A stretch of 40,759 nt of DNA from Anoxybacillus sp. J5B_2022 (GCF_026847645.1 NZ_JAPSMC010000023.1:1-40759), one strand, 5' to 3'. Numbered from the stretch's first letter, positions 26,333-34,424 are shown. Notes: a model not told the origin generated them from the letters alone. Numbers and translations are program-made.

Positions 26333-26477
26333 CAACAAAATAAAATGATCACATGAAGATTTTCGCATGAGCCTGTCATATTGCAGGGGAATTTACCATA
26401 ATAAATATGAACATGCATCCCATCCGTTAATGGCTCATAGGATATTACGAATGAGAAAAAATGGGAGGGATTTCATC

Positions 26478-26897
26478 ATGGATTCTTATTTATACAACGA
26501 TGCAAGGTTCATTAAAGACCTTGAAAAAGCCATTAACGGAGAGTATAGTGCGATTCATTGTTATGCCAAATTGGCTGATTTGGCAGCAAAAGAAAACGTG
26601 CGAAAACAAATTCTTGAAATTCGGCAGGATGAGATCAAACATTTTCAACAATTTGAGTATATTTACGTCAGTCTAACCGGAAAACGTCCTCAACCGAAGA
26701 TTATTGAAGAATGCCCAGATGTTTATGTAAATGGGCTAGAATTTGCTTTACAAGATGAACAGCGAACAGTGGATTTTTATTTAGAAATTACAGATTATAC
26801 GACCAGCCCGTATATAAAAGAAGTATTTCGCCGAGCAGCGGCGGATGAACAAAATCACGCCGTTTGGTTTTTATACTATTTTTCCAAAGCCCGATGA
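26478..26897 (+). CDS. Ferritin-like (rubrerythrin-type) domain protein
   Basis: 139-aa four-helix protein with two repeats of the di-iron ligand pattern: NGEYSAIHCYAKL with DEIKHFQQF, and LQDEQRTVDFYLEI with DEQNHAVWF. Each half has an E/D in one helix and an ExxH-like DExxH in the next, as in ferritin-like and rubrerythrin-like proteins. There is no rubredoxin CxxC pair, so electrons would come from another protein. ATG 26478 is set by GGGAGGG (26463-26469); upstream in-frame ATGs are less well placed. Its stop lies inside its terminator hairpin. It probably handles iron or peroxide; it may also be a spore-associated ferritin-like protein. Confidence 0.8.
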   Translation: MDSYLYNDARFIKDLEKAINGEYSAIHCYAKLADLAAKENVRKQILEIRQDEIKHFQQFEYIYVSLTGKRPQPKIIEECPDVYVNGLEFALQDEQRTVDFYLEITDYTTSPYIKEVFRRAAADEQNHAVWFLYYFSKAR

Positions 26898-26921
26898 TCG
26901 TTATCATGGGCGTTTTTCTTT
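26889..26921 (+). terminator. Intrinsic terminator of the ferritin-like gene
   Basis: GCCC-G-ATGAT (26889-26898), loop CGTT, ATCAT-GGGC (26903-26911), then GTTTTTCTTTT. The hairpin overlaps the stop codon. Confidence 0.85.
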
Positions 26922-27064
26922 TAGTGAAAATTAGTATTTAAGTCATTTTATGGTGTAGCAACATGGCATGAACGCCTATCCTAAAAACAAAATTTGTCTA
27001 AAAAACAACCTCCACCTAGCCTTTGGAATATAATTTCTAAATAAAGGTATTACGTTATATATAT

Positions 27065-27112
27065 GGTTCATCACCAAAAGATGTACTTGATTTTTACAAA
27101 AATATGATAAGA
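27065..27112. mobile_element. Solo end of the same MITE/ISL3-like family
   Basis: GGTTCATCACC followed by AAAAGATGTACTTGA (27065-27090) matches the right end of the kinase-gene MITE over the first 26 bp with one difference, and similarity continues into TTTTTA and ATGATA. No opposite end or transposase is found to the right before cydA, so this is a remnant, placed just before a doxX fragment. Confidence 0.75.
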
Positions 27113-27134
27113 GTCTCTAAACGGATACGTAACG

Positions 27135-27329
27135 TTGGATATTTCTGTAGCCATATCCTCGACGTTTAATCAGTTTGATTTGGTTGTAGAATTTATTAGT
27201 GGCGCATTGTTTGCATTAGGATTATTTACTCCGATTGCCGCTCTTTTGATTGCTGGAACAATGGTTGTCGCAATTGTTAAAGTTCACGGTCCAAATGGTT
27301 ATTGGATTACTCAAAATGGTTTTGAATAA
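27135..27329 (+). pseudogene. Fragment of a DoxX-family membrane protein gene
   Basis: The readable part VEFISGALFALGLFTPIAAL followed by LIAGTMVVAIVKVHGPNGYW matches the middle of DoxX-like membrane proteins (two transmembrane helices and the HxxNGF/Y-type loop). Full members are about 130 aa with four helices. Here the N-terminal helix is replaced by unrelated sequence next to the solo transposon end, and the frame stops at NGFE, where another helix is expected. It is truncated at both sides. Confidence 0.65.
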
Positions 27330-27365
27330 TACACGATCTTCGATTAGACTTTACGGTCGTTTCCT

Positions 27366-27500
27366 CTAGAGAGCTGTTTCAACAATGTTGCTAACTTCTG
27401 CTTCTTTTAGCGATTTTTGATTATATGTATAAGATCTTTTACGAATTTCGTCGTAATTCTGTAACATATTTGTCAAACTATCAAAGAATTTATGGTTGTT
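27366..27500 (-). pseudogene. Possible 3' end of an unknown minus-strand gene
   Basis: The minus strand reads FFDSLTNMLQNYDEIRKRSY, then TYNQKSLKEAEVSNIVETAL and a stop, in a stretch of about 44 codons that looks coding in composition. The frame is closed upstream by a stop at about 27,507 and there is no ribosome site. It may be the tail of a gene lost when the surrounding DNA was rearranged. The family is not recognised. Confidence 0.3.
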
Positions 27501-27622
27501 TTTTTGTTATAGTATTTTAGTGAGATTTCCACTAAATAGTTTTCGTCACTCAGAAAGTGACTGATTTTTATGGGGTTTTCATGTTTTTCATATTAATAAT
27601 GTTTTATTTAATGTTTAATTTT

Positions 27623-27646
27623 GTGAAATTATGAACATAATAACAC
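27623..27646. promoter_or_regulatory. 24-bp imperfect palindrome, upstream copy (cyd leader)
   Basis: GTGAAATTATG-AA-CATAATAACAC: 11-bp arms with two mismatches. The downstream copy at 27821-27844 shares 22 of 24 positions. The dyad form and placement before cydABCD suggest a repressor or activator site. It does not fit the shorter Rex dyad. Confidence 0.55.
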
Positions 27647-27695
27647 CAAATTTTTGATGAAATCCCTAGAAAACAGAAATGTTAAAATGCCACGT

Positions 27696-27757
27696 ATAAA
27701 TTACACATAATTGTTTGTTATATTTCATAAATTACACATGATTGTCTGTTATATTTC
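27696..27757. repeat. Tandem pair of 31-bp repeats in the cyd leader
   Basis: Two head-to-tail units (27696-27726 and 27727-27757), each beginning ATAAATTACACAT and ending GTTATATTTC, with two differences between them. A 31-bp period is about three helical turns, so a protein binding both units would see them on the same DNA face. They lie between the two 24-bp palindromes. Confidence 0.85.
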
Positions 27758-27798
27758 ATCTTGGAAATACAGATTAAGAGAAAAAGGAGGAAACTCTA

Positions 27799-27816
27799 AT
27801 GAATCAAGATGCATAG
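27799..27816 (+). other. Five-codon leader ORF with strong ribosome site (MNQDA)
   Basis: AAAAAGGAGG (27781-27790) is followed at 8 nt by ATG and codons for N, Q, D and A, then TAG. The ribosome site is better than that of most genes in the window. It may be a translated leader affecting cydA, or a relic of an earlier cydA start, since the DNA after it repeats the palindrome and then the real cydA site. Confidence 0.4.
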
Positions 27817-27820
27817 TCAT

Positions 27821-27844
27821 GTGAAATTATGAACATGATATCAC
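27821..27844. promoter_or_regulatory. 24-bp imperfect palindrome, downstream copy (cyd leader)
   Basis: GTGAAATTATG-AA-CATGATATCAC, 42 bp before the cydA start. A protein bound here could block transcription through the leader or access to the start region. The identical left arm in both copies supports a real operator. Confidence 0.55.
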
Positions 27845-27885
27845 TAAAGGTCAAATTCTGAGGAAATACTTAAGGAGGAACTACT

Positions 27886-29292
27886 ATGGATTCAGTGTTG
27901 TTGGCAAGAATGCAATTTGCTTTGACTACAATCTACCATTTCTTCTTCGTGCCGCTTACCATTGGCTTAGCATTTATTATCGCTTTGATGCAAACGTTAT
28001 ACGTCGTGAAGAAAAATGAGATTTATAAAAAAATGGCGAAATTCTGGGGACATTTGTTCCTGATTAACTTTGCTGTAGGGGTTGTAACTGGGATTATTCA
28101 GGAATTCCAATTTGGGATGAACTGGTCGGATTATTCTAGATTTGTCGGTGACGTCTTCGGGGCACCCTTGGCCATTGAAGCGTTGCTTGCTTTCTTTATG
28201 GAATCCACTTTTATCGGCCTTTGGATTTTCGGTTGGGATCGTTTACCTAAAAAAGTGCACTTGGCAAGCATTTGGCTTGTATCTATTGGGACTATTATTT
28301 CCGGTTTTTGGATTTTAACAGCAAACTCTTTCATGCAAGTGCCTGTTGGTTATGAAATTAGAAATGGCAGGGCGGAAATGGTTGACTTTCTTGCACTTAT
28401 AACCAATGGACAATTATGGGTGGAGTTTCCGCATGTCATCACAGGTGCATTAGCTACCGGAGCATTCTTCATTGCTGGTGTAAGTGCCTATAACCTATTA
28501 AGAAAGAAACATATTGAATTTTACAAGAAATCGATGAATATTGCCTTAATCATTGGTTTCATCGGCAGTTTAGGCACAGCCTTCACCGGACATGGCCAAG
28601 CACAATATCTTGTGAAAACACAGCCGATGAAAATGGCAGCTGCAGAAGGTATTTGGGAAGATACTCCCGATCCTGCACCATGGTCAGCATTTGCTTGGAT
28701 TGATACAAAGAACCAAGAAAATAAGTTTGAACTAAATATTCCTTACGCATTAAGCTATTTAGCTTATTCTAAATTTGAAGGCAGTTTAAAAGGAATGAAA
28801 ACTCTCCAAGCTGAATACGCGAAAAAATACGATCCAATCGTTGGCAAAGGAACGAATTATATCCCTCCAGTCAAAACGACGTATTGGAGCTTCCGTTTAA
28901 TGATTGGCTTTGGCATGGCGATGATCTTATTATCGATGATTGGTCTGTATCTGTGGAAAAAGGGACGCCTTGAGCAAAGCAGTATGTTCTTGAAAATCCT
29001 TGTACCGGCTATCTCGTTTCCGTTTTTGGCAAACACTTTCGGATGGATCATGACCGAAGTGGGCCGTCAGCCATGGACAGTATTTGGATTGATGACAACA
29101 GCTGACGCTGTATCACCAAATGTTTCTGCAGGGACCATTTTATTTTCCATCATTATGTACACACTGATATTCACGATTCTTGCAGGTGTGATGGTTTATT
29201 TAATGGTTCGTGAAATTAAACGAGGACCGGTAGAGCATCAAGATGTAAATTCAACGGTATCAATAGATCCATTCAATAAGGCAGGTGTTTAA
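27886..29292 (+). CDS. cydA: Cytochrome bd quinol oxidase subunit I
   Basis: 468-aa integral membrane haem subunit that oxidises quinol and reduces oxygen to water. The N-terminal TTIYHFFFVPLTIG contains H18, the usual haem b595 ligand; WVEFPHVITG holds a b558 histidine and FRLMIGFGM the b558 methionine. APLAIEALLAFFMEST carries the two acidic residues of the proton path. GRQPWTVFG marks the quinol loop, which is short as in Firmicutes. About nine transmembrane helices are expected. AAGGAGG (27871-27877) sets ATG 27886. It is the first gene of cydABCD and follows a long leader with duplicated dyads, pointing to oxygen or redox control. Confidence 0.97.
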   Translation: MDSVLLARMQFALTTIYHFFFVPLTIGLAFIIALMQTLYVVKKNEIYKKMAKFWGHLFLINFAVGVVTGIIQEFQFGMNWSDYSRFVGDVFGAPLAIEALLAFFMESTFIGLWIFGWDRLPKKVHLASIWLVSIGTIISGFWILTANSFMQVPVGYEIRNGRAEMVDFLALITNGQLWVEFPHVITGALATGAFFIAGVSAYNLLRKKHIEFYKKSMNIALIIGFIGSLGTAFTGHGQAQYLVKTQPMKMAAAEGIWEDTPDPAPWSAFAWIDTKNQENKFELNIPYALSYLAYSKFEGSLKGMKTLQAEYAKKYDPIVGKGTNYIPPVKTTYWSFRLMIGFGMAMILLSMIGLYLWKKGRLEQSSMFLKILVPAISFPFLANTFGWIMTEVGRQPWTVFGLMTTADAVSPNVSAGTILFSIIMYTLIFTILAGVMVYLMVREIKRGPVEHQDVNSTVSIDPFNKAGV

Positions 29293-29294
29293 GG

Positions 29295-30308
29295 ATGGAA
29301 TTGAGTGAACTTTGGTTTGTCTTAATCTCCGTACTTTTTATTGGGTTCTTCTTTCTTGAAGGTTTTGATTTTGGTGTAGGAATGTCGACTCGTTTCCTTG
29401 CCCGTGATCAAAAAGAGCGGACTATCATGGTGAACACAATCGGGCCTTTCTGGGACGCGAATGAAGTATGGCTAATAACTGGAGCGGGTGCCATTTTTGC
29501 AGCCTTTCCGCACTGGTATGCAACGATGTTCAGCGGCTATTACTTGCTGATGCTGACAGTCTTGCTGAGCCTAATTGGACGCGGTGTTGCTTTTGAATAT
29601 CGCCGCAAGGTTGAAGACACGCGCTGGACGAATGTATGGGACTGGGTGATCTTTTTCGGAAGCTTGCTGCCGCCGTTTCTTCTAGGCGTTCTGTTTACAA
29701 GTATGCTTAAGGGTATGCCGATCCATGAAGATATGAATATGGAGGCAGGTTTCTCGGATGTTATGAATATTTATTCCATTTGGGGCGGCTTAACGATTAC
29801 ATTACTGTGCTTATTGCATGGATTGACTTTCCTATCTTTAAAAACAGAAGGAGAGATCAGACAACGGTCGGCTGCTTTAGCTAAAAAATTGGTGTTGGCC
29901 GTATTGGGATTACTTATCGTCTTTGTAGGACTCTCTTCGTTTATGACAGATATTTTTGAGGTACGCCCTATCCTTGAGCCTATTATTGTTGTATTGATTG
30001 TGCTTGCTTATGGATTATCATACTATTTCATTTCCAATAAACGCGAAGGAATGGCATTCACTATGACAGGACTTGGAATCGGACTAACGGTATCATCGAT
30101 TTTCGTTGGACTGTTCCCAAGAGTGATGGTCAGTTCCTTGAACAAAGCCTTTAATTTAACGGTCTACAACGCATCCAGTGGGGCATATTCCTTGAAAATA
30201 ATGACAATTGTGGCCGTAACGATTTTACCGTTTGTATTAGGGTATACTATTTATAGCTATTACGTATTCCGTAAACGAGTATCTGACAAGGAGCATTTAA
30301 CGTACTGA
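29295..30308 (+). CDS. cydB: Cytochrome bd quinol oxidase subunit II
   Basis: 337-aa polytopic membrane partner of CydA. GFFFLEGFDFGVGM near the N-terminus and GPFWDANEVWLITGAGAIFA are hallmark segments of subunit II. About eight to nine transmembrane helices are visible, with the closing helix LPFVLGYTIYSYYVF. It begins 2 bp after cydA, and its stop shares one base with the cydC start, so expression is coupled across the operon. Its usual length is about 335-380 aa, so the gene appears complete. Confidence 0.96.
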   Translation: MELSELWFVLISVLFIGFFFLEGFDFGVGMSTRFLARDQKERTIMVNTIGPFWDANEVWLITGAGAIFAAFPHWYATMFSGYYLLMLTVLLSLIGRGVAFEYRRKVEDTRWTNVWDWVIFFGSLLPPFLLGVLFTSMLKGMPIHEDMNMEAGFSDVMNIYSIWGGLTITLLCLLHGLTFLSLKTEGEIRQRSAALAKKLVLAVLGLLIVFVGLSSFMTDIFEVRPILEPIIVVLIVLAYGLSYYFISNKREGMAFTMTGLGIGLTVSSIFVGLFPRVMVSSLNKAFNLTVYNASSGAYSLKIMTIVAVTILPFVLGYTIYSYYVFRKRVSDKEHLTY

Positions 30309-32029
30309 TGGATAAAACATTGTTCTCTTACAAAGGGATTAAGCCGGTTTTAGCTGGTCTGGCGATATTAACGGTTATTCAAGGTACTATCATTATTATT
30401 CAGGCTTATTTTTTGGCAGACGCAATCTCCTCCCTTTTCGGGAGAGATTTGTTTGCCAATGTCTTTAAAAAATTGGCCATATTCTTTCTTGCGTTAGTTG
30501 TTCGCCAACTGCTTACCGTTTGGAAAAGAAATATATCCTACTATTTTGCTGCCAGAACAAGTAAAGAGTTGCGGGAATCATTATTGCAAAAGCTGTTTCA
30601 ACTCGGCCCTCGTTTTGTAAAAGAAGAAGGCTCCGGACAGACAGTCACCTTGGTGATGGAAGGAATGATGAAATTCCGCCGCTATTTGGAGATTATTCTT
30701 CCGAAATTGATGAATTCGGCAATTATACCTGTTATGATCTGTATCTTTATCTTTTTTGTAAATATCCGATCCGCTGTCATTTTGGGCCTAACCGTTCCGA
30801 TACTTATTGCTTTTATGATTTTGCTTGGATTGGCGGCAAAAATAAAGGCTGATCGCCAATATGAATCCTATCAAATGCTGTCCAATCATTTTGTCGATTC
30901 TTTAAGAGGATTGGAGACGCTCAAATATTTGGGATTAAGCCGGCAGCACATCAACAACATTATTTTCGTAAGTGAAAGATATCGACGGGCTACAATGGAA
31001 ACTTTGCGTATCGCCTTTTTATCTTCGTTTGCATTGGATTTTTTTACAATGCTTTCCATAGCGACCGTCGCCGTTTTTCTTGGAATGGATTTAATAAACG
31101 GGAAGATGGAGTTGCGTCCAGCGTTGACGATTCTTATCCTGGCGCCGGAGTACTTCCTGCCAATCAGGGAGGTAGGGGCCGATTACCATGCGACGCTTGA
31201 CGGTAAAGAAGCAGGAAAAAAGATTCAGGAAATCCTTGATAAGGAATCGTTGCAGCAAAAACAGGATCCTATCCCCCTTTGGAAATCAACAAGTACATTT
31301 ACATTTTCTGTTAAAGGGATAAGTGTACATTTTGCAGACAGCGATCGTCCAGTTTTGCAAGATATCCAATTTTCTGTTTCAGGCTCAAAAAAAATTGGAA
31401 TTATTGGAGCCAGCGGTGCGGGAAAATCCACATTGATTGATACATTAAGCGGATTTTTAACACCTTCGTCAGGTGAATTTCAGATAAACGGCAAGAAGTT
31501 AACAACTTTATCTCAGTTGAATTGGCAAAATCAAATAACGTATATTCCCCAACACCCTTATATATTTCACGATACTGTTTTAAACAATATTCGTTTTTAT
31601 GATCCGGAAGCAACCGTGAAAGAAGTAGAAAAGGCGGCAGAGAGAGCGGGCCTCACCGAAGTGATTCAATCGCTGCCGCATGGATTCGAGACGATCATTG
31701 GGGAAGGTGGACGGAGCCTAAGCGGCGGACAAGAGCAACGGATCGCCCTCGCACGAGCATTCTTAAGCAACCGTCCTATCATCATTCTTGATGAGCCAAC
31801 TGCCCATCTTGATATTGAAACGGAATACGAATTAAAAGAGACGATGTTACAATTGTTTAACGGCAAGCTCGTATTTTTTGCTACACATCGCTTGCATTGG
31901 ATGCTTGATATGGATCAAATCATTGTTCTTGATCAAGGCAAAATAGTGGAAATCGGAACACACGAACAGTTAATCAGACAGCATTCTACTTATTATCAGC
32001 TTGTTAAAACACAAATGGAGGACCTCTAA
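30308..32029 (+). CDS. cydC: ABC exporter half for cytochrome bd assembly (CydC in Bacillus naming)
   Basis: 573-aa fused membrane-ATPase half-transporter. Six transmembrane helices lie in residues 10-290, followed by the nucleotide-binding domain with Walker A GASGAGKST, Q-loop IPQHPYIF, signature LSGGQEQR and Walker B IIILDEPTAHLD, then the switch histidine in ATHRLHW. It pairs with the next gene product as a heterodimer that exports thiols (cysteine or glutathione in Escherichia coli) and is needed for haem insertion into cytochrome bd. In E. coli nomenclature the first gene of the pair is called cydD. The start overlaps the cydB stop by one base (TGATG). Confidence 0.93.
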   Translation: MDKTLFSYKGIKPVLAGLAILTVIQGTIIIIQAYFLADAISSLFGRDLFANVFKKLAIFFLALVVRQLLTVWKRNISYYFAARTSKELRESLLQKLFQLGPRFVKEEGSGQTVTLVMEGMMKFRRYLEIILPKLMNSAIIPVMICIFIFFVNIRSAVILGLTVPILIAFMILLGLAAKIKADRQYESYQMLSNHFVDSLRGLETLKYLGLSRQHINNIIFVSERYRRATMETLRIAFLSSFALDFFTMLSIATVAVFLGMDLINGKMELRPALTILILAPEYFLPIREVGADYHATLDGKEAGKKIQEILDKESLQQKQDPIPLWKSTSTFTFSVKGISVHFADSDRPVLQDIQFSVSGSKKIGIIGASGAGKSTLIDTLSGFLTPSSGEFQINGKKLTTLSQLNWQNQITYIPQHPYIFHDTVLNNIRFYDPEATVKEVEKAAERAGLTEVIQSLPHGFETIIGEGGRSLSGGQEQRIALARAFLSNRPIIILDEPTAHLDIETEYELKETMLQLFNGKLVFFATHRLHWMLDMDQIIVLDQGKIVEIGTHEQLIRQHSTYYQLVKTQMEDL

Positions 32030-33816
32030 TGGACAAAGAGAATTGGATCTTCCCGTATTTGCGTCAATATCACGGCTTGTTTGCGTTGGCTATTCTTCTT
32101 GGTCCGCTTACCATTCTCTTTGGCGGAGCATTGATGTTTACTTCAGGTTATTTAATTTCTAAAGCGGCGACACAACCAGAATCCATTTTAATGGTTTATG
32201 TGCCGATTGTTGGTGTCCGTGCATTTGGTGTTGGTCGGGCTGTGCTTAGCTATGTGGGGAGACTGACAGGACACCAATTCATTTTGAAGATACTTTCCGA
32301 AATGCGCGTTCGCTTATATAAAATCATTGAGCCACAAGCTTTGTTTCTTCGTTCCCGCTTACGCACGGGCGACATTCTTGGTGTACTCGCCGATGATATT
32401 GAGCATTTGCAGGATTTTTACTTAAAAATACTGTTTCCTTCGATTGTTTCATTAGTCATTTACACAGTGATCATTATTTGTGCGGGACTTTTCTCGATTC
32501 CATTCGCAATTCTCCTAGCTGTATTTATAGGGTTGTTGATTTTTGTCGGCCCAATTATTTCATACATTTATATGAAAACAAAAAATGAACAATTGAAAAG
32601 GGGAAGGCACCAACTTTATCAACAGTTTACCGATATGGTTTTTGGCATAAGCGACTGGATATTTAGCGGGAAACACGCGACTTATATTCAACGATACGAA
32701 ACACAAGAACAAAAATTGCTCGAACTTGAAACAAAGAAACATTCCTTTGTGAACTGGCGAGACGTTTTAAATCAGATTGTGCTTGGTGCCATTGTCATCA
32801 TCGCCATCTATTGGGCCAATGAGCAGACGCTAAGAGGAGAATTTTCGCCCACGATGATTGCTGCTTGTGGTCTCGTAGCACTGTCCTTAGTGGAATCATT
32901 TTTACCGATCGCGGGGGCAGTTAGTGAAACATCATCTTATCAAGATTCATTAAAGCGTCTTGAAGCCATTCAAGCAGAGTCCTCCCTACCTTGGATAGAA
33001 GCAGATGGATGGAAAGATTCACTGAATTTATCTCAAGTAGCGATTGAAATCAACCATTTATCATTTGGGTATACTTCTGAAACTCCATTGCTGGACGGTT
33101 TTAATTTAAAAATAGGTCAGGGTGAGAAAATTGCCATTATCGGGCGCAGCGGATCCGGAAAATCGACGCTGTTGAAACTAATTCAAGGAGCACTTGTACC
33201 GACTCATGGAGAAGTGCGTATAAATGGGATGAATGCACATGAGTTGGCTTCAGCTGTTCCAAAATTAATGGCTGTTCTCAACCAAAAGCCTTATTTATTC
33301 AATACATCCGTCATGAACAACATCCGTCTTGGCAACCCAGAAGCAACGGATGAGGAAGTATATGAAGTAGCCAAAATGGTTCAATTGCATCAGATGATTA
33401 TCCAACTGCCTAAAGGATATGGGACGAACATGCATGAAACAGGTTCTCGCTTTTCCGGTGGTGAACGGCAAAGAATCGCACTTGCACGGATATTATTGCA
33501 AAAAACTCCGATAGTCATCATGGATGAACCGACAGTTGGGCTCGATCCAATCACAGAAGCGAGCCTATTGGCTACTATTTTCGATACACTGAAGGGAAAA
33601 ACGATTATTTGGGTAACACACCATTTGATGGGTGTGGAGAAAATGGATCGCATCCTTTTCCTTGAAAAAGGAAAAATCATCATGGATGGCAGCCATCAAC
33701 AACTGTTTGAAAGTGAGGAAAGATATCGACGTTTATATGCACTGGATCGTCCGCTTTACAATTTACAATCGGGGAAAGCTCATGCAGGGCGTAGCCCGTC
33801 TTTAGACACGGGATGA
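32029..33816 (+). CDS. cydD: ABC exporter half for cytochrome bd assembly (CydD in Bacillus naming), C-terminus extended
   Basis: 595-aa half-transporter and partner of the preceding protein. The membrane domain covers about residues 15-300; the ATPase domain shows Walker A GRSGSGKST, NQKPYLF, signature FSGGERQR and Walker B IVIMDEPTVGLD. The normal end of the family would be near RRLYALDRPL; here about 18 further residues (YNLQSGKAHAGRSPSLDTG) are read from what appears to be IS200/IS605-derived DNA, whose hairpins begin at about 33,785. The extension probably does little harm. It overlaps cydC by one base (TAATG). It ends the operon; transcription must stop within the element or beyond. Confidence 0.93.
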   Translation: MDKENWIFPYLRQYHGLFALAILLGPLTILFGGALMFTSGYLISKAATQPESILMVYVPIVGVRAFGVGRAVLSYVGRLTGHQFILKILSEMRVRLYKIIEPQALFLRSRLRTGDILGVLADDIEHLQDFYLKILFPSIVSLVIYTVIIICAGLFSIPFAILLAVFIGLLIFVGPIISYIYMKTKNEQLKRGRHQLYQQFTDMVFGISDWIFSGKHATYIQRYETQEQKLLELETKKHSFVNWRDVLNQIVLGAIVIIAIYWANEQTLRGEFSPTMIAACGLVALSLVESFLPIAGAVSETSSYQDSLKRLEAIQAESSLPWIEADGWKDSLNLSQVAIEINHLSFGYTSETPLLDGFNLKIGQGEKIAIIGRSGSGKSTLLKLIQGALVPTHGEVRINGMNAHELASAVPKLMAVLNQKPYLFNTSVMNNIRLGNPEATDEEVYEVAKMVQLHQMIIQLPKGYGTNMHETGSRFSGGERQRIALARILLQKTPIVIMDEPTVGLDPITEASLLATIFDTLKGKTIIWVTHHLMGVEKMDRILFLEKGKIIMDGSHQQLFESEERYRRLYALDRPLYNLQSGKAHAGRSPSLDTG

Positions 33817-34027
33817 ACCGATTGCTTTGACGCAGTCAAAGATAGTATACTTCTTAATTAGAAGGGGAAAAGTCAAGCGTCTTGAATCGGGCGTACAGGG
33901 CACAAAGCACCATAGCGGTGTTTGCCCATGAAAGTCTTGCGGAACAAGGGTGAGTTCCTATACGGTAGGTATAAGAGAAACCCTTTTGTACGCAAGAACC
34001 CCTCGGCTTCAGCCGTTGGGAGGTTCA
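33785..34027 (+). mobile_element. IS200/IS605-derived element without tnpA/tnpB (omegaRNA-like right end)
   Basis: About 240 bp of non-coding, highly structured DNA. Hairpins in order: GGGCGTAGCCC (33787-33797); CCCGT..ACGGG (33795-33812); CTTTGAC-GCA-GTCAAAG (33825-33841); a long GGGCA..TGCCC hairpin (about 33,898-33,927); TATAC..GTATA (33,960-33,974); and CTCGGCTTCAGCCG within CCC..GGG followed by GAGGTTCA (about 34,001-34,027). The last block resembles the right end and omegaRNA tail of TnpB-carrying IS605-family elements in Geobacillus-type genomes. No transposase or TnpB reading frame remains. Boundaries are estimates; the family call is from memory of such ends. Confidence 0.65.
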
Positions 34028-34051
34028 GAGGAGTGAGTGGTAGGTAATCAA

Positions 34052-34089
34052 CGAAGTTTATCGAACAAAACGAAGTTTATCGAACAAAA
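34052..34089. repeat. 19-bp tandem duplication
   Basis: CGAAGTTTATCGAACAAAA occurs twice head-to-tail (34052-34070, 34071-34089) without mismatch, 25 bp after the end of the IS605-derived element. Confidence 0.9.
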
Positions 34090-34102
34090 AGAAAATCTCA
34101 TT

Positions 34103-34234
34103 ATGAAGTTCCATGGTCATGATCATTCAGATGGAACACCAGAAGAAATCTCCGAGTTCGATCCTTTTCATATTCATAAAAAGAAAGACTCTTTCGATAC
34201 CCAAGCGGCATTCCGTGAAAGCGAGATTGTGTAA
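34103..34234 (+). CDS. Short His/Asp-rich ORF, possibly a gene remnant
   Basis: 43 codons reading MKFHGHDHSDGTPEE, then EFDPFHIHKKKD and a tail AAFRESEIV. It is rich in histidine and acidic residues and has no ribosome site of quality before ATG 34103. It sits between a transposon-derived element and a good terminator (34251-34280), so it may be the tail of a gene truncated by the insertion, or a tiny metal-binding peptide. I do not recognise it. Confidence 0.35.
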   Translation: MKFHGHDHSDGTPEEISEFDPFHIHKKKDSFDTQAAFRESEIV

Positions 34235-34250
34235 CTAAAAAACCTAAGAG

Positions 34251-34283
34251 GGCAGTAGTAAATAGCAACTGCCTTGTTTTTTG
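34251..34283 (+). terminator. Intrinsic terminator at the end of the plus-strand block
   Basis: GGCAGT (34251-34256) pairs with ACTGCC (34268-34273), followed by TTGTTTTTTGTTTTT. It lies 17 bp after the short His-rich ORF and could end cydABCD readthrough. Confidence 0.75.
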
Positions 34284-34367
34284 TTTTTATTATTAGTTTA
34301 CATAACATAAATTATAGGAAGTTATAGTATGATTATCTCATAATATAAGTAAACTTAATATATTGAG

Positions 34368-34424
34368 ATAAAAACAAAAAATAAAACGTGCAGCGGCTCA
34401 AAATGTTTAGCAAACCGCTGCACG
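34368..34424 (-). terminator. Intrinsic terminator of the small minus-strand gene
   Basis: CGTGCAGCGG (34387-34396) and CCGCTGCACG (34415-34424) form a perfect 10-bp stem. On the minus strand it is followed by TTTTATTTTTTGTTTTT. It is 48 bp after the stop of the 64-aa gene. Confidence 0.85.

Noticed and set aside
27622-27757. Rex operator dyads in the cyd leader
   Set aside because: Half-sites such as TTGTGAA are present, but the matching inverted half is not at the spacing of the usual 18-bp Rex site; the visible dyad is longer (24 bp).
27696-27757. CRISPR-like repeat pair
   Set aside because: There are only two head-to-tail units without spacers and no cas genes; it is a simple tandem duplication.
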